Shown here: in pieces, positions 1-6,514 of the stretch | How the letters are laid out: each line of letters begins with the position of its first letter | How positions within the stretch are numbered: position 1 is the first letter of the stretch | Assembly: GCA_947175575.1 (NCBI GenBank) | Contig: CAMWNG010000008.1 | Coordinates: 1-50,206 of the forward strand | Length of the DNA stretch: 50,206 nt | Reading direction: 5' to 3' | DNA from: an uncultured Bacteroidales bacterium | Lineage (GTDB): Bacteria; Bacteroidota; Bacteroidia; Bacteroidales; Muribaculaceae | The notes under the pieces: generated by a model | The model's input: only the letters and a program-made list of their open reading frames with translations | Databases searched by the model: none | What the model was told of the DNA's origin: nothing | Made by a program: the position numbers and the translations under genes

Positions 1-262
1 TGATAGATCATAAGCTCTGGGTCGAGGTAGACGGAAAGGAAACCTGTCTCATATGCCACGCTGTGTTCAAAGACGGCTACAACGAATATTTCAAGACCGA
101 AGACTGCTTCAGCTATGTGACTGAAGAAGATGCCGAGAATTGGATCAACAAGAGCATACCGAATATTTACATCTACCCTGATACGACGCGACACGAAGGC
201 CGGGAATGTAAATTCAATCCGGGGCAACTCGACTATTACTGGTATAAAATATGGGGAGATAA
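1..262 (+). repeat. Direct repeat, copy A (identical to 876-1137)
   Basis: Bases 1-262 are identical by eye to 876-1137, an offset of 875. Identity breaks at base 263 (g against a). It may continue to the left of the window. The repeat lies within the coding part of two tandem paralogues, so recent duplication or gene conversion is likely. Confidence 0.9.
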
Positions 263-449
263 GTATTATCTGGATAACGGCCTGAAATTATCGTGGCCTG
301 AAGGCGGTCAGAGCTGGGAATTGCGCTCGGAACCTAACCCCGACAATCAGGAACTCACGGACTTCTACATGAATGACAACCGTGTCATGACAAAAAAATG
401 GGATCCTGATGAAGCTGCTGTCCTGACCATCGTAGTGAATACACTGTGA
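1..449 (+). CDS. Small putative surface lipoprotein, copy 1 (5' end outside window)
   Basis: The reading frame enters from upstream at base 3 and stops with TGA at 447-449. It matches the C-terminal part of the complete gene at 677-1324: the first 262 bases are identical to bases 876-1137, and the last third is similar but diverged. By analogy with copy 2, the missing part should hold a lipoprotein signal peptide. The ATG at 63 lies inside the conserved domain, so it is not a real start. Function is unknown and I recognise no domain. The context (see the C10 peptidase remnant) suggests a gene family that accompanies streptopain-like proteases, but that is inference. Confidence 0.75.
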   Translation, partial: IDHKLWVEVDGKETCLICHAVFKDGYNEYFKTEDCFSYVTEEDAENWINKSIPNIYIYPDTTRHEGRECKFNPGQLDYYWYKIWGDKYYLDNGLKLSWPEGGQSWELRSEPNPDNQELTDFYMNDNRVMTKKWDPDEAAVLTIVVNTL

Positions 450-488
450 CTGCAAATTTATCAAGGGCGGTTTGATCTTCACCCCATA

Positions 489-680
489 TTAAAAGACCGC
501 AGTCTTTTTCGGTCAGAATCATATCTCCATATAAATTGGGGATATGCCGGATACGGAAACGGCTATTTTCATACCGGAACTTTAAATCCTTCAAAGCCGG
601 TTAAACTTGATAATCCCGATAAGAATCTCAAGGACGAAAATATCACCTATACCTCAATTCAATATACTTTAATACGATGA
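489..680 (+). pseudogene. C-terminal remnant of a C10 (streptopain-like) cysteine peptidase
   Basis: An open frame without a start codon runs to TGA at 678-680. It contains LHINWGYAGYGNGYF near codons 525-569, followed by TLNPS. This matches the C-terminal block of C10 peptidases (in SpeB, a HVNWGWGG...GFF...LNPS pattern). The catalytic Cys and His regions, which lie upstream in the family, are absent, so it cannot be active. The stop overlaps the ATG of the next gene (ATGA at 677-680), as expected if an intact peptidase gene was once translationally coupled to the small lipoprotein gene. The left border is uncertain. A sequence resembling the terminator after copy 2 (around 463-485) suggests the junction lies near 485-490. 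Confidence 0.7.
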
Positions 681-1324
681 GAATTATAAAAATTCTAAGA
701 CCTATATTATGTCCGTTATTGCTCTTTGCCATTATACTGTCGTTCACAGCGTGTTCGGAGGTGGAAGACGAACCTGTGCCTTGGAAACCTCAAACTAAAC
801 ACTATTATTGGGATTTGTTTCTTGTAGATGAGGACGGGCTTAATCTGCTTAACACTTGCGATGACACCTTCTCATTGATAGATCATAAGCTCTGGGTCGA
901 GGTAGACGGAAAGGAAACCTGTCTCATATGCCACGCTGTGTTCAAAGACGGCTACAACGAATATTTCAAGACCGAAGACTGCTTCAGCTATGTGACTGAA
1001 GAAGATGCCGAGAATTGGATCAACAAGAGCATACCGAATATTTACATCTACCCTGATACGACGCGACACGAAGGCCGGGAATGTAAATTCAATCCGGGGC
1101 AACTCGACTATTACTGGTATAAAATATGGGGAGATAAATATTTTATGGATCTCGGCTTTAAATTGTCTTGGCCGGAGGGTGGTCAAAGTTGGGAGTTGCG
1201 CTCGGTGCCAAACCCCGATAATCAGGAACTGACGGATTTCTATATCAACGGAAGTTGCGTCATGACAAAAAAATGGGAGGATGTTGAACATTCCGTCCTG
1301 ACCATCGTAGTTAACAGAGAATAA
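677..1324 (+). CDS. Small putative surface lipoprotein, copy 2
   Basis: The 215-residue product begins with a lipoprotein signal peptide: basic start, hydrophobic stretch, then a lipobox FTAC with Cys26. The residues after it, SEVEDE, are acidic, which in Bacteroidota is typical of surface-exported lipoproteins. The rest is rich in Trp and Tyr, with short motifs such as PQTKHYYWDLFLVDEDG, and I recognise no named domain. The ATG at 677 overlaps the stop of the C10 peptidase remnant, and no promoter is obvious directly upstream. The gene is a tandem paralogue of the partial gene at 1-449, with 262 identical bases. It could be a partner or inhibitor-like companion of a C10 protease, since such pairs exist in Bacteroides, but sequence similarity to those inhibitors is not evident to me. 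Confidence 0.8.
   Translation: MRIIKILRPILCPLLLFAIILSFTACSEVEDEPVPWKPQTKHYYWDLFLVDEDGLNLLNTCDDTFSLIDHKLWVEVDGKETCLICHAVFKDGYNEYFKTEDCFSYVTEEDAENWINKSIPNIYIYPDTTRHEGRECKFNPGQLDYYWYKIWGDKYFMDLGFKLSWPEGGQSWELRSVPNPDNQELTDFYINGSCVMTKKWEDVEHSVLTIVVNRE
876..1137 (+). repeat. Direct repeat, copy B (identical to 1-262)
   Basis: This is the second copy of the 262-bp identity block, inside the complete lipoprotein gene. Flanking coding sequence is clearly diverged on the 3' side. Confidence 0.9.
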
Positions 1325-1341
1325 CTTCATATATTTTTAGA

Positions 1342-1370
1342 CTAAGGGCGGACTTCATATCCGCCTTTAG
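1342..1370 (+). terminator. Intrinsic terminator-like hairpin after lipoprotein gene
   Basis: An 11-bp stem CTAAGGGCGGA / TCCGCCTTTAG has one G-T pair and a 7-nt loop. It begins 17 bases after the stop codon. A weaker related sequence follows copy 1 near 463-485. Confidence 0.7.
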
Positions 1371-1438
1371 TTGTCTATGCGGCTGTCCGATGTCCGGATT
1401 CATGTTATAGGATCAAGCCTACTGACTCCGGGGGATGC

Positions 1439-1469
1439 TTTGCGGTTTCAGGGATTTTTTGTACCTTTG
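1439..1469 (+). promoter_or_regulatory. Bacteroidetes promoter for ychF
   Basis: TTTG at 1439-1442 and TACCTTTG at 1462-1469 are 19 bp apart, the Bacteroidetes primary-sigma spacing. The ychF ATG follows 22 bases after the -7 element. Confidence 0.85.
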
Positions 1470-1491
1470 CGGTCTAAAATATTGATTTGAC

Positions 1492-2595
1492 ATGGCTTTA
1501 CAATGTGGTATAGTAGGACTGCCGAATGTGGGCAAGTCCACACTTTTCAACTGTCTGAGCAACGCCAAAGCTCAGTCAGCAAATTTCCCTTTCTGCACCA
1601 TCGAGCCCAATGTGGGGGTCATCACCGTGCCCGATGACCGTCTGACCACCCTTGTGGAGATGTGTCAGCCGCGTTCAGTAGTGCCGGCTACGGTTGAGAT
1701 AGTAGACATCGCCGGACTGGTCAAGGGGGCGTCGAAGGGCGAAGGCCTCGGCAACAAATTCCTGGCCAACATCCGCGAGACGGATGCCATACTGCATGTG
1801 CTCCGCTGCTTCGACGATGATAACATCACCCACGTGGACGGCTCCGTAGACCCTGTGCGCGACAAGGAGATAATCGAATACGAGCTAATCCTGAAAGATC
1901 TCGAAACCGTCGACAGCCGCATAGCCAAGACCTTGAAACAGGCCCAGACCGGCGGCGACAAGGTGGCCAAAATGCAGTACGAGGTGCTCCGACAGATAAA
2001 AGAGGCTCTGGACGCGGGGAAACCTGCGCGTTCGGTGGTGTTCGAGACTCCTGACGAACAGAAATTCGCCCGCGAGCTTTTCCTGCTCACCTCAAAACCT
2101 GTGCTTTATGTCTGCAATGTGGACGACGCATCGGCTGCCACAGGCAACGCATACGTGGACGCCGTGCGCAAGAGCATCGAAGGCACCGATTCGAGTCTGC
2201 TGGTTGTGGCCGCACAGACCGAGAGTGAGATAGCCGAACTTGACACCTGGGAAGAACGCAAGGAATTCCTCAACGAGATAGGCCTGGAGGAAAGCGGCGT
2301 GTCGCGTCTGATCCGTGCGGCTTATTCGCTGCTTGATTTGCAGACTTACTTCACCGCTGGCCCCGACGAGGTGCGTGCGTGGACATTCATGCGTGGCTCC
2401 AAGGCGCCGAAATGCGCAGGAATCATCCACACCGATTTCGAAAAAGGATTCATCCGTGCCGAGGTAATCAAATACGACGACTATGTGAAGCTCGGCGGCG
2501 AACAAGGCGTGCGCGAAGCAGGCAAGCTGAGTGTCGAAGGCAAGGAATATGTGGTGCAGGACGGCGACATCATGCACTTCCGCTTCAATGTGTGA
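1492..2595 (+). CDS. ychF: Ribosome-binding ATPase YchF (Obg-like)
   Basis: The 367-residue product has the normal YchF length. The P-loop GLPNVGKST lies at about residues 9-17, followed by a G3-type DIAGL and a modified nucleotide-specificity site NVDD where canonical GTPases have NKxD. This substitution is why YchF prefers ATP. The C-terminal part is a TGS domain. The family binds 70S ribosomes and modulates translation and oxidative stress responses. It stands as a single gene with its own promoter 22 bases upstream and a GC-rich hairpin after it. The start is clear: ATG with MALQCGIVGLPNVGKS. Confidence 0.97.
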   Translation: MALQCGIVGLPNVGKSTLFNCLSNAKAQSANFPFCTIEPNVGVITVPDDRLTTLVEMCQPRSVVPATVEIVDIAGLVKGASKGEGLGNKFLANIRETDAILHVLRCFDDDNITHVDGSVDPVRDKEIIEYELILKDLETVDSRIAKTLKQAQTGGDKVAKMQYEVLRQIKEALDAGKPARSVVFETPDEQKFARELFLLTSKPVLYVCNVDDASAATGNAYVDAVRKSIEGTDSSLLVVAAQTESEIAELDTWEERKEFLNEIGLEESGVSRLIRAAYSLLDLQTYFTAGPDEVRAWTFMRGSKAPKCAGIIHTDFEKGFIRAEVIKYDDYVKLGGEQGVREAGKLSVEGKEYVVQDGDIMHFRFNV

Positions 2596-2622
2596 TACGC
2601 TCCACCACCTCAAGAAAACGCG

Positions 2623-2648
2623 AAGCCCCGGCCGGATGGTCGGGGCTT
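2623..2648. terminator. Hairpin between ychF and the small minus-strand gene
   Basis: An 11-bp GC-rich stem AAGCCCCGGCC / GGTCGGGGCTT has one G-T wobble and a GGAT tetraloop. There is no strong T-tract. It lies 27 bases after the ychF stop and 21 bases after the stop of the minus-strand small ORF, so it could act for both. Confidence 0.65.
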
Positions 2649-2669
2649 GCTTGTGGCGAGCCGTCAGCC

Positions 2670-2828
2670 TCAGTTGAGGATTATGCCGGGAAGAGCCGGG
2701 GACGGTGCCGGACAATACACTCTTGCAAACTGGCGAAGAAATGCGATTGTCGATTTTCTGGGCGAGAGGTTTCTACGGCTCTCGCAAGTGGTGCCTTGTA
2801 CGGCGAAGGGAGTAGATGTCTTTTTCAT
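2670..2828 (-). CDS. Small conserved-looking Bacteroidales protein, 52 aa
   Basis: On the minus strand, ATG at 2828 opens a 52-codon frame ending in TGA at 2670. The product starts MKKTSTPFAVQGTTCESRR, has a basic centre, then KSTIAFLRQFARVY, and ends LPGIILN. An AAAAGAG sequence a few bases before the ATG fits a ribosome binding site. I recall this pattern (a TCE motif, then STIxFLxQFARxY and a terminal ..G..LN) from short uncharacterised Bacteroidales proteins, but I cannot verify that here. It fills the otherwise empty 365-base gap between ychF and pspC and sits between two hairpins. No clear TAnnTTTG promoter is seen. Function is unknown. It replaces the overlapping plus-strand frame 2647-2877, which has no familiar sequence. 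Confidence 0.6.
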   Translation of the reverse strand: MKKTSTPFAVQGTTCESRRNLSPRKSTIAFLRQFARVYCPAPSPALPGIILN

Positions 2829-2894
2829 AGGCACTCTTTTGATTGATTCTGTATTTATAACGAGCGATGTACCATAATATTATAAATATGGCCT

Positions 2895-2925
2895 AAAAAA
2901 TGGGCCACGCTTCGCAGCGCGGCCC
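2895..2925 (-). terminator. Intrinsic terminator of the padR-pspC operon
   Basis: On the minus strand, a 10-bp stem GGGCCGCGCT / AGCGTGGCCC with a GCGA loop is followed by a run of T (A-run at 2895-2900 on plus). It lies 36 bases past the pspC-type stop codon. Confidence 0.8.
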
Positions 2926-2960
2926 GTCGAACTGAATATGCGTATCTCTAAGAACCGATT

Positions 2961-4046
2961 CTATGCGAGATACATCGAGCATGCACCGGTCATTATTGAA
3001 GAAACGACCGGAACAGATACGTTGGCAACCACATTGAGAAGCACTATGGCACCGATTATGAGAACGACTTCAACCACTGCGAGAGTTATGACGGCCGAGC
3101 GCGAGGTACGGATTCTGCCGTTGAGCGAGGCAAAGCATCCCCAGACAGCGGCAACACAGGGCAACAGCACGGCGAGTGCGGCGCAGAGCAGACCAATCGC
3201 GTACATTACAGGCCACTGAGACGAATAGCAGAAGATTCCTATATCGGCAAGCATGCTGTCGGTGCCCCAGCCGGCCAGAATGATAAGTCCGCAGAGCGTG
3301 ATGATCAGGACAAAGAGTGCTCCGAGTCCGACACATACGCCCACGATGCCCAGTAACGTCATGAATATCTTGAAAATACCTGACAAAACGGTACCGAAGA
3401 AGCCGCGGGTGTCGGCCGGTTCGGACGCTATGCTGTCAAGAACGGACTGGCTGACGGAATCGACTGTCACGGCCTCTCCGCGCATTTCGAGTATCTGGCG
3501 CATGGTGGTGGCTGCGGGAATCACCATCCATGCTATGAGATAGCAGAAGAAGAGCGGCCACACGTATGTGAAGATCGCGAGGATGAATACCAGCAGACGC
3601 AGGATATTGGGATTCCAGTTCAAGTAGACCGCAACACCCGAAAGCACACCACCCAGCACCTTGTTCTGCATGTCGCGGAACAGACGCTTGCGACCGGGAG
3701 CAGGCGCCGGCGGCACAGTGCCCGTATATGGCGGAGGAACGGTACCGTCAGCGATTTCGGGTTGCGGTTCGGCATCCGAAAATTCAGCATTTGAAATATC
3801 TGCCGGCCGACCCATCTTCTCTATGATGAGGTTGACGTCAGAAATATTCACCACGCGGTGTGTGTCGGCGCACATCTCCGCGAAAATTTCGGAGATACGA
3901 CCTTCGATATCTGCCACGATTTCCTCGCCTTCGCGTCCCGGAAAAGCTGTGCGCAACTGATCAAGATAGTTGTTGAGCAGCTCGTAGGCATCTTCGTCGA
4001 TGTAAAAAACGGCACCGTTGATGTTAACAGGAAATGTCTTTTTCAT
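2961..4046 (-). CDS. PspC-domain membrane protein
   Basis: This is a 361-residue protein. Residues 1-85 form a soluble head (FYIDEDAYELLNNYLDQLRTAF...) of the kind that Bacteroidota place before PspC domains. A proline-rich linker follows, then the PspC domain at about 115-180 (KRLFRDMQNKVLGGVLSGVAVY, where the family carries a conserved G-V-AGGLA-Y block). Several further hydrophobic segments lie at about 215-350. PspC proteins are inner-membrane envelope-stress components. It is downstream of and co-transcribed with a PadR regulator (10 bases apart) and ends in a good terminator. The PadR-PspC pairing suggests that the regulator controls this envelope gene. Confidence 0.85.
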   Translation of the reverse strand: MKKTFPVNINGAVFYIDEDAYELLNNYLDQLRTAFPGREGEEIVADIEGRISEIFAEMCADTHRVVNISDVNLIIEKMGRPADISNAEFSDAEPQPEIADGTVPPPYTGTVPPAPAPGRKRLFRDMQNKVLGGVLSGVAVYLNWNPNILRLLVFILAIFTYVWPLFFCYLIAWMVIPAATTMRQILEMRGEAVTVDSVSQSVLDSIASEPADTRGFFGTVLSGIFKIFMTLLGIVGVCVGLGALFVLIITLCGLIILAGWGTDSMLADIGIFCYSSQWPVMYAIGLLCAALAVLLPCVAAVWGCFASLNGRIRTSRSAVITLAVVEVVLIIGAIVLLNVVANVSVPVVSSIMTGACSMYLA

Positions 4047-4056
4047 ATTCAGTTTT

Positions 4057-4401
4057 TTAGAGGTTTTCGTTAGGATTAATTGACTGCAGATGGCTGACCG
4101 ATGTTAGAATCTCTTCCCAGGAACTCTGGAGCTGACCGAGAAATTCATGTCCAAGCGGCGTCAGAGAGTAATATTTTCGCGGAGGCCCGGATGTGGATTC
4201 CTGCCAGTTGTAAGCCAGCAATCCGTCATTCTTGAGCCGAGTCAGCAGCGGATAGAGCGTTCCTTCCACCACAATCAGCTGAGCTTCCTTCAGGGCTGCG
4301 ATCATCTCTGACGCATAGGCAGCCTTGTGTTTCAGGATGAGCAGGACGCAGAATTCCAACATTCCTTTGCGCATCTGCGATTTCAGATTGTCGATGTTCA
4401 T
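4057..4401 (-). CDS. PadR-family transcriptional regulator
   Basis: The 114-residue product matches the short PadR form: an N-terminal winged helix (MRKGMLEFCVLLILKHKAAYASEMI...VEGTLYPLLTRLKNDGLL) and a wing ending in SGPPRKYYSLTPLGHEFL, then a short C-terminal dimerisation helix. The pattern TLYPLLxRLxxxGL and PPRKYYxLTxxG is diagnostic. It is the first gene of a two-gene operon with the PspC-domain protein. Its promoter region carries a near-perfect inverted repeat at 4446-4466 over the -33 element, which fits autorepression. The start is ATG at 4401, 25 bases from the -7 element. Confidence 0.93.
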   Translation of the reverse strand: MNIDNLKSQMRKGMLEFCVLLILKHKAAYASEMIAALKEAQLIVVEGTLYPLLTRLKNDGLLAYNWQESTSGPPRKYYSLTPLGHEFLGQLQSSWEEILTSVSHLQSINPNENL

Positions 4402-4425
4402 AGCAGTTGATTAGTTTTGTCGATG

Positions 4426-4456
4426 CAAAGTTAATGCGGCGTAAGGTACTATGCAA
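4426..4456 (-). promoter_or_regulatory. Promoter of padR-pspC operon
   Basis: On the minus strand, TAACTTTG (4433-4426) is preceded at 20 bp by TTG (4456-4454). The -33 element lies inside the inverted repeat at 4446-4466. Confidence 0.75.
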
Positions 4457-4466
4457 TACATGGTAC
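4446..4466. promoter_or_regulatory. Putative PadR operator (inverted repeat)
   Basis: GTACTATG, a 5-base spacer and CATGGTAC form an inverted repeat with 7 of 8 pairs matched. It covers the -33 element of the padR promoter. PadR proteins typically bind such dyads (often ATG(T/C)...CAT cores) at their own promoters. Confidence 0.65.
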
Positions 4467-4525
4467 TATAATTTAACATTAATTAAGTTTTCAACCTTAC
4501 TGAATATCAAATTTCACAATCAATA

Positions 4526-4557
4526 TTTGGGTATTTAAGAAAAAGTGACTAAATTTG
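4526..4557 (+). promoter_or_regulatory. Promoter for the DUF349 gene
   Basis: TTTG at 4526-4529 and TAAATTTG at 4550-4557 are separated by 20 bp. The leader to the ATG at 4623 is about 60 bases. Confidence 0.75.
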
Positions 4558-4622
4558 AGGCGTCAAACCCTCCGGGGCCCCAGAAGCCGTGCATGCGGCT
4601 AAACCGTTAAATAATTACCTTT

Positions 4623-6428
4623 ATGGAGAATTGCGATCCCATCTCGGCACAATCTGCCGAAGACCAGAACATCCGGACGGCGCCTGTACAGGAAACTGTC
4701 GCCGAGGAAACAGTTAAAACAGAAGATCCCGAAGCCGCTGCCGAGGACATCATGACCGAGAGCGAGCTTGAAGCTGTGGAAGAAGAACAGCTCACCCAGG
4801 AACTGCTCATCGAAAAAGCCAATGCCGTACTGGCAAAAGACGCGGCAGACATCACGCCCGATGACATACGCCATCTGCGTCAGATGCACAACGCACTCCA
4901 TAAAGACGAACCTCAGGAAGAAACGGCTCAGGACGAGTTCAAGACAATTCTTGAGGCCGTGCGCGCAAAGCGTGCCGAACACACCGCGAAGGTTGAAGCC
5001 GAACGCGCCGAAAATCTCGCCCGCAAGCAGGCTATCGTCGACGAAATCAACGCGCTCGCCGAAGACACCGACAATGTAAACCGCACCTTCCCCCGCTACC
5101 GCGAACTTCAGGACGAATTCAACGCACTCGGCGATGTGCCTCCCACCGAGGAAACCGCAATCTGGAAACGCTTCCAGGAAGCCAGAGAGCATTATTCAGA
5201 CAATCTCAAGATAAACAAAGAACTCCGCGACTACGATTTCAAGAAAAATCTTGACACAAAAGAACTGCTCATAGGCGAGGCCGAAGGTCTCATTGTCGAG
5301 GAGGATGTGATTGTAGCCCATCGCCGCCTGCAGGAACTGCACAACAAATGGCGTCAGGTAGGTCCCGTGGCAAAAGAAATACGCGACGAGGTCTGGAACC
5401 GGTTCCGCGCCGCATCCGCGGAAGTTGCCAAACGCTATCAGGCATATTTCGAGGCCCGCAAGGCTGAGGAAGCCGCCAACGAAGCCGTTAAGACCGCCCT
5501 ATGCGAAAAGATGGAAGCTCTCGATCTTGAAGCACTCAAGACATTCGTTGCCTGGGATGAAGCGACCGCGCAGGTGCGTGAGCTTCAGGAACAATGGCGC
5601 GCCGCCGGGCCGGCAAACCGCAAGGCCAACCGCCAGCTGTTCACCCGCTTCCGCGAACTCTGCGACAAATTCTTCGCAGCCAAAGCCGAATACTTCCACA
5701 GCACCCGCGACGCCATGGCAGCGAATCTGGCACGCAAGACGGCTCTCGCCGAACGCGCCGAAGCCCTGCGCGAATCAACCGACTGGAAATCCGCTACCGA
5801 TGAATTCGTAGCCCTGCAGAAAGAATGGAAAACCATAGGCACTGTAGCAAAAAAATACAGCGACGCCGTATGGAAACGCTTCCAGACCGCCTGCGACTCA
5901 TTCTTCGAAGCCAAGAAGAAAGCTACCGGCGACATCCGCAAGACCGAACAGGAAAATCTCCGCGCCAAACGCGAACTCATAGCCCGAATAGGCGAGATCA
6001 CCCCTGACACACCCCGCGAGGAAGCTTTAGAAATTCTCCGTTCAGTTCAGGACCAGTGGAAAGAAATCGGACATGTACCCTTCCGCGACAAGAACAAGAT
6101 TTACGAGGAATTCCGCGCTAAAGTAGATGAAGTGCGCGCGGCTCTGAATCTGCGCCGCACCGAAGCGCGCCGCGAACGCTTCAAGGAATCTGTAGCCGCA
6201 ATAGAGGGCGACGCAGGTAAACTCAATCGCGAACGCGAACGTCTGGCCCGCGCACTCGAAGGCCGCCGCCGCGATCTGGCCACCTACGAGAATAACCTCG
6301 GATTCCTGACTTCAAAGAGCAAGTCGGGCAATTCGATGGTGCGTGAAATGGAACGCAAGGTAGAAGCGTTGCGCGCCGACATCGCCGACCTCGAACAGAA
6401 AATCCGTATCCTTGATTCAAAAATCTAA
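4623..6428 (+). CDS. DUF349-repeat coiled-coil protein
   Basis: This is a 601-residue, highly charged, mostly helical protein with no signal peptide or membrane segment. The first ~75 residues are acidic and low-complexity. Then follow about five DUF349-type units, each with a W-x2-(I/V/A)-G-x-(V/A) core and a phenylalanine-rich helix: KWRQVGPVAKEIRDEVWNRF, EQWRAAGPANRK, EWKTIGTVAKKYSDAVWKRF and QWKEIGHVPFRDKNKIYEEF are the clearest. The C-terminus (from about residue 520) is a coiled coil ending in LEQKIRILDSKI. The family is common in Bacteroidota and its role is not settled. Its own promoter lies upstream and a strong hairpin follows. Confidence 0.9.
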   Translation: MENCDPISAQSAEDQNIRTAPVQETVAEETVKTEDPEAAAEDIMTESELEAVEEEQLTQELLIEKANAVLAKDAADITPDDIRHLRQMHNALHKDEPQEETAQDEFKTILEAVRAKRAEHTAKVEAERAENLARKQAIVDEINALAEDTDNVNRTFPRYRELQDEFNALGDVPPTEETAIWKRFQEAREHYSDNLKINKELRDYDFKKNLDTKELLIGEAEGLIVEEDVIVAHRRLQELHNKWRQVGPVAKEIRDEVWNRFRAASAEVAKRYQAYFEARKAEEAANEAVKTALCEKMEALDLEALKTFVAWDEATAQVRELQEQWRAAGPANRKANRQLFTRFRELCDKFFAAKAEYFHSTRDAMAANLARKTALAERAEALRESTDWKSATDEFVALQKEWKTIGTVAKKYSDAVWKRFQTACDSFFEAKKKATGDIRKTEQENLRAKRELIARIGEITPDTPREEALEILRSVQDQWKEIGHVPFRDKNKIYEEFRAKVDEVRAALNLRRTEARRERFKESVAAIEGDAGKLNRERERLARALEGRRRDLATYENNLGFLTSKSKSGNSMVREMERKVEALRADIADLEQKIRILDSKI

Positions 6429-6431
6429 TCC

Positions 6432-6470
6432 CGCGTCAGCGGCTCCGGCCTGAGGCCGGAGCCGCACGCG
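6432..6470 (+). terminator. Strong GC hairpin after DUF349 gene
   Basis: A perfect 12-bp stem GCGGCTCCGGCC / GGCCGGAGCCGC closes a 3-nt TGA loop, with an outer CGCG/CGCG pair. No T-tract follows, so this could be a structural or repeated intergenic element rather than a classic terminator. Confidence 0.6.
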
Positions 6471-6474
6471 ATAA

Positions 6475-6491
6475 CGCACCGTCGCGGTGCG
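6475..6491 (+). other. Second small hairpin in the same intergenic space
   Basis: CGCACCG, loop TCG, CGGTGCG: a perfect 7-bp stem directly after the larger hairpin. The pair fills the 86-base gap before the sugar transferase. No TAnnTTTG promoter is visible here; TAATTTCG at 6506-6513 is the nearest approximation. Confidence 0.5.
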
Positions 6492-6514
6492 CCCCTATCC
6501 AACCGTAATTTCGA

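Noticed and set aside
2647-2877. Plus-strand 76-codon open frame after ychF
   Set aside because: It starts inside the terminator stem and has no recognisable sequence. The overlapping minus-strand frame at 2670-2828 gives a more protein-like product.
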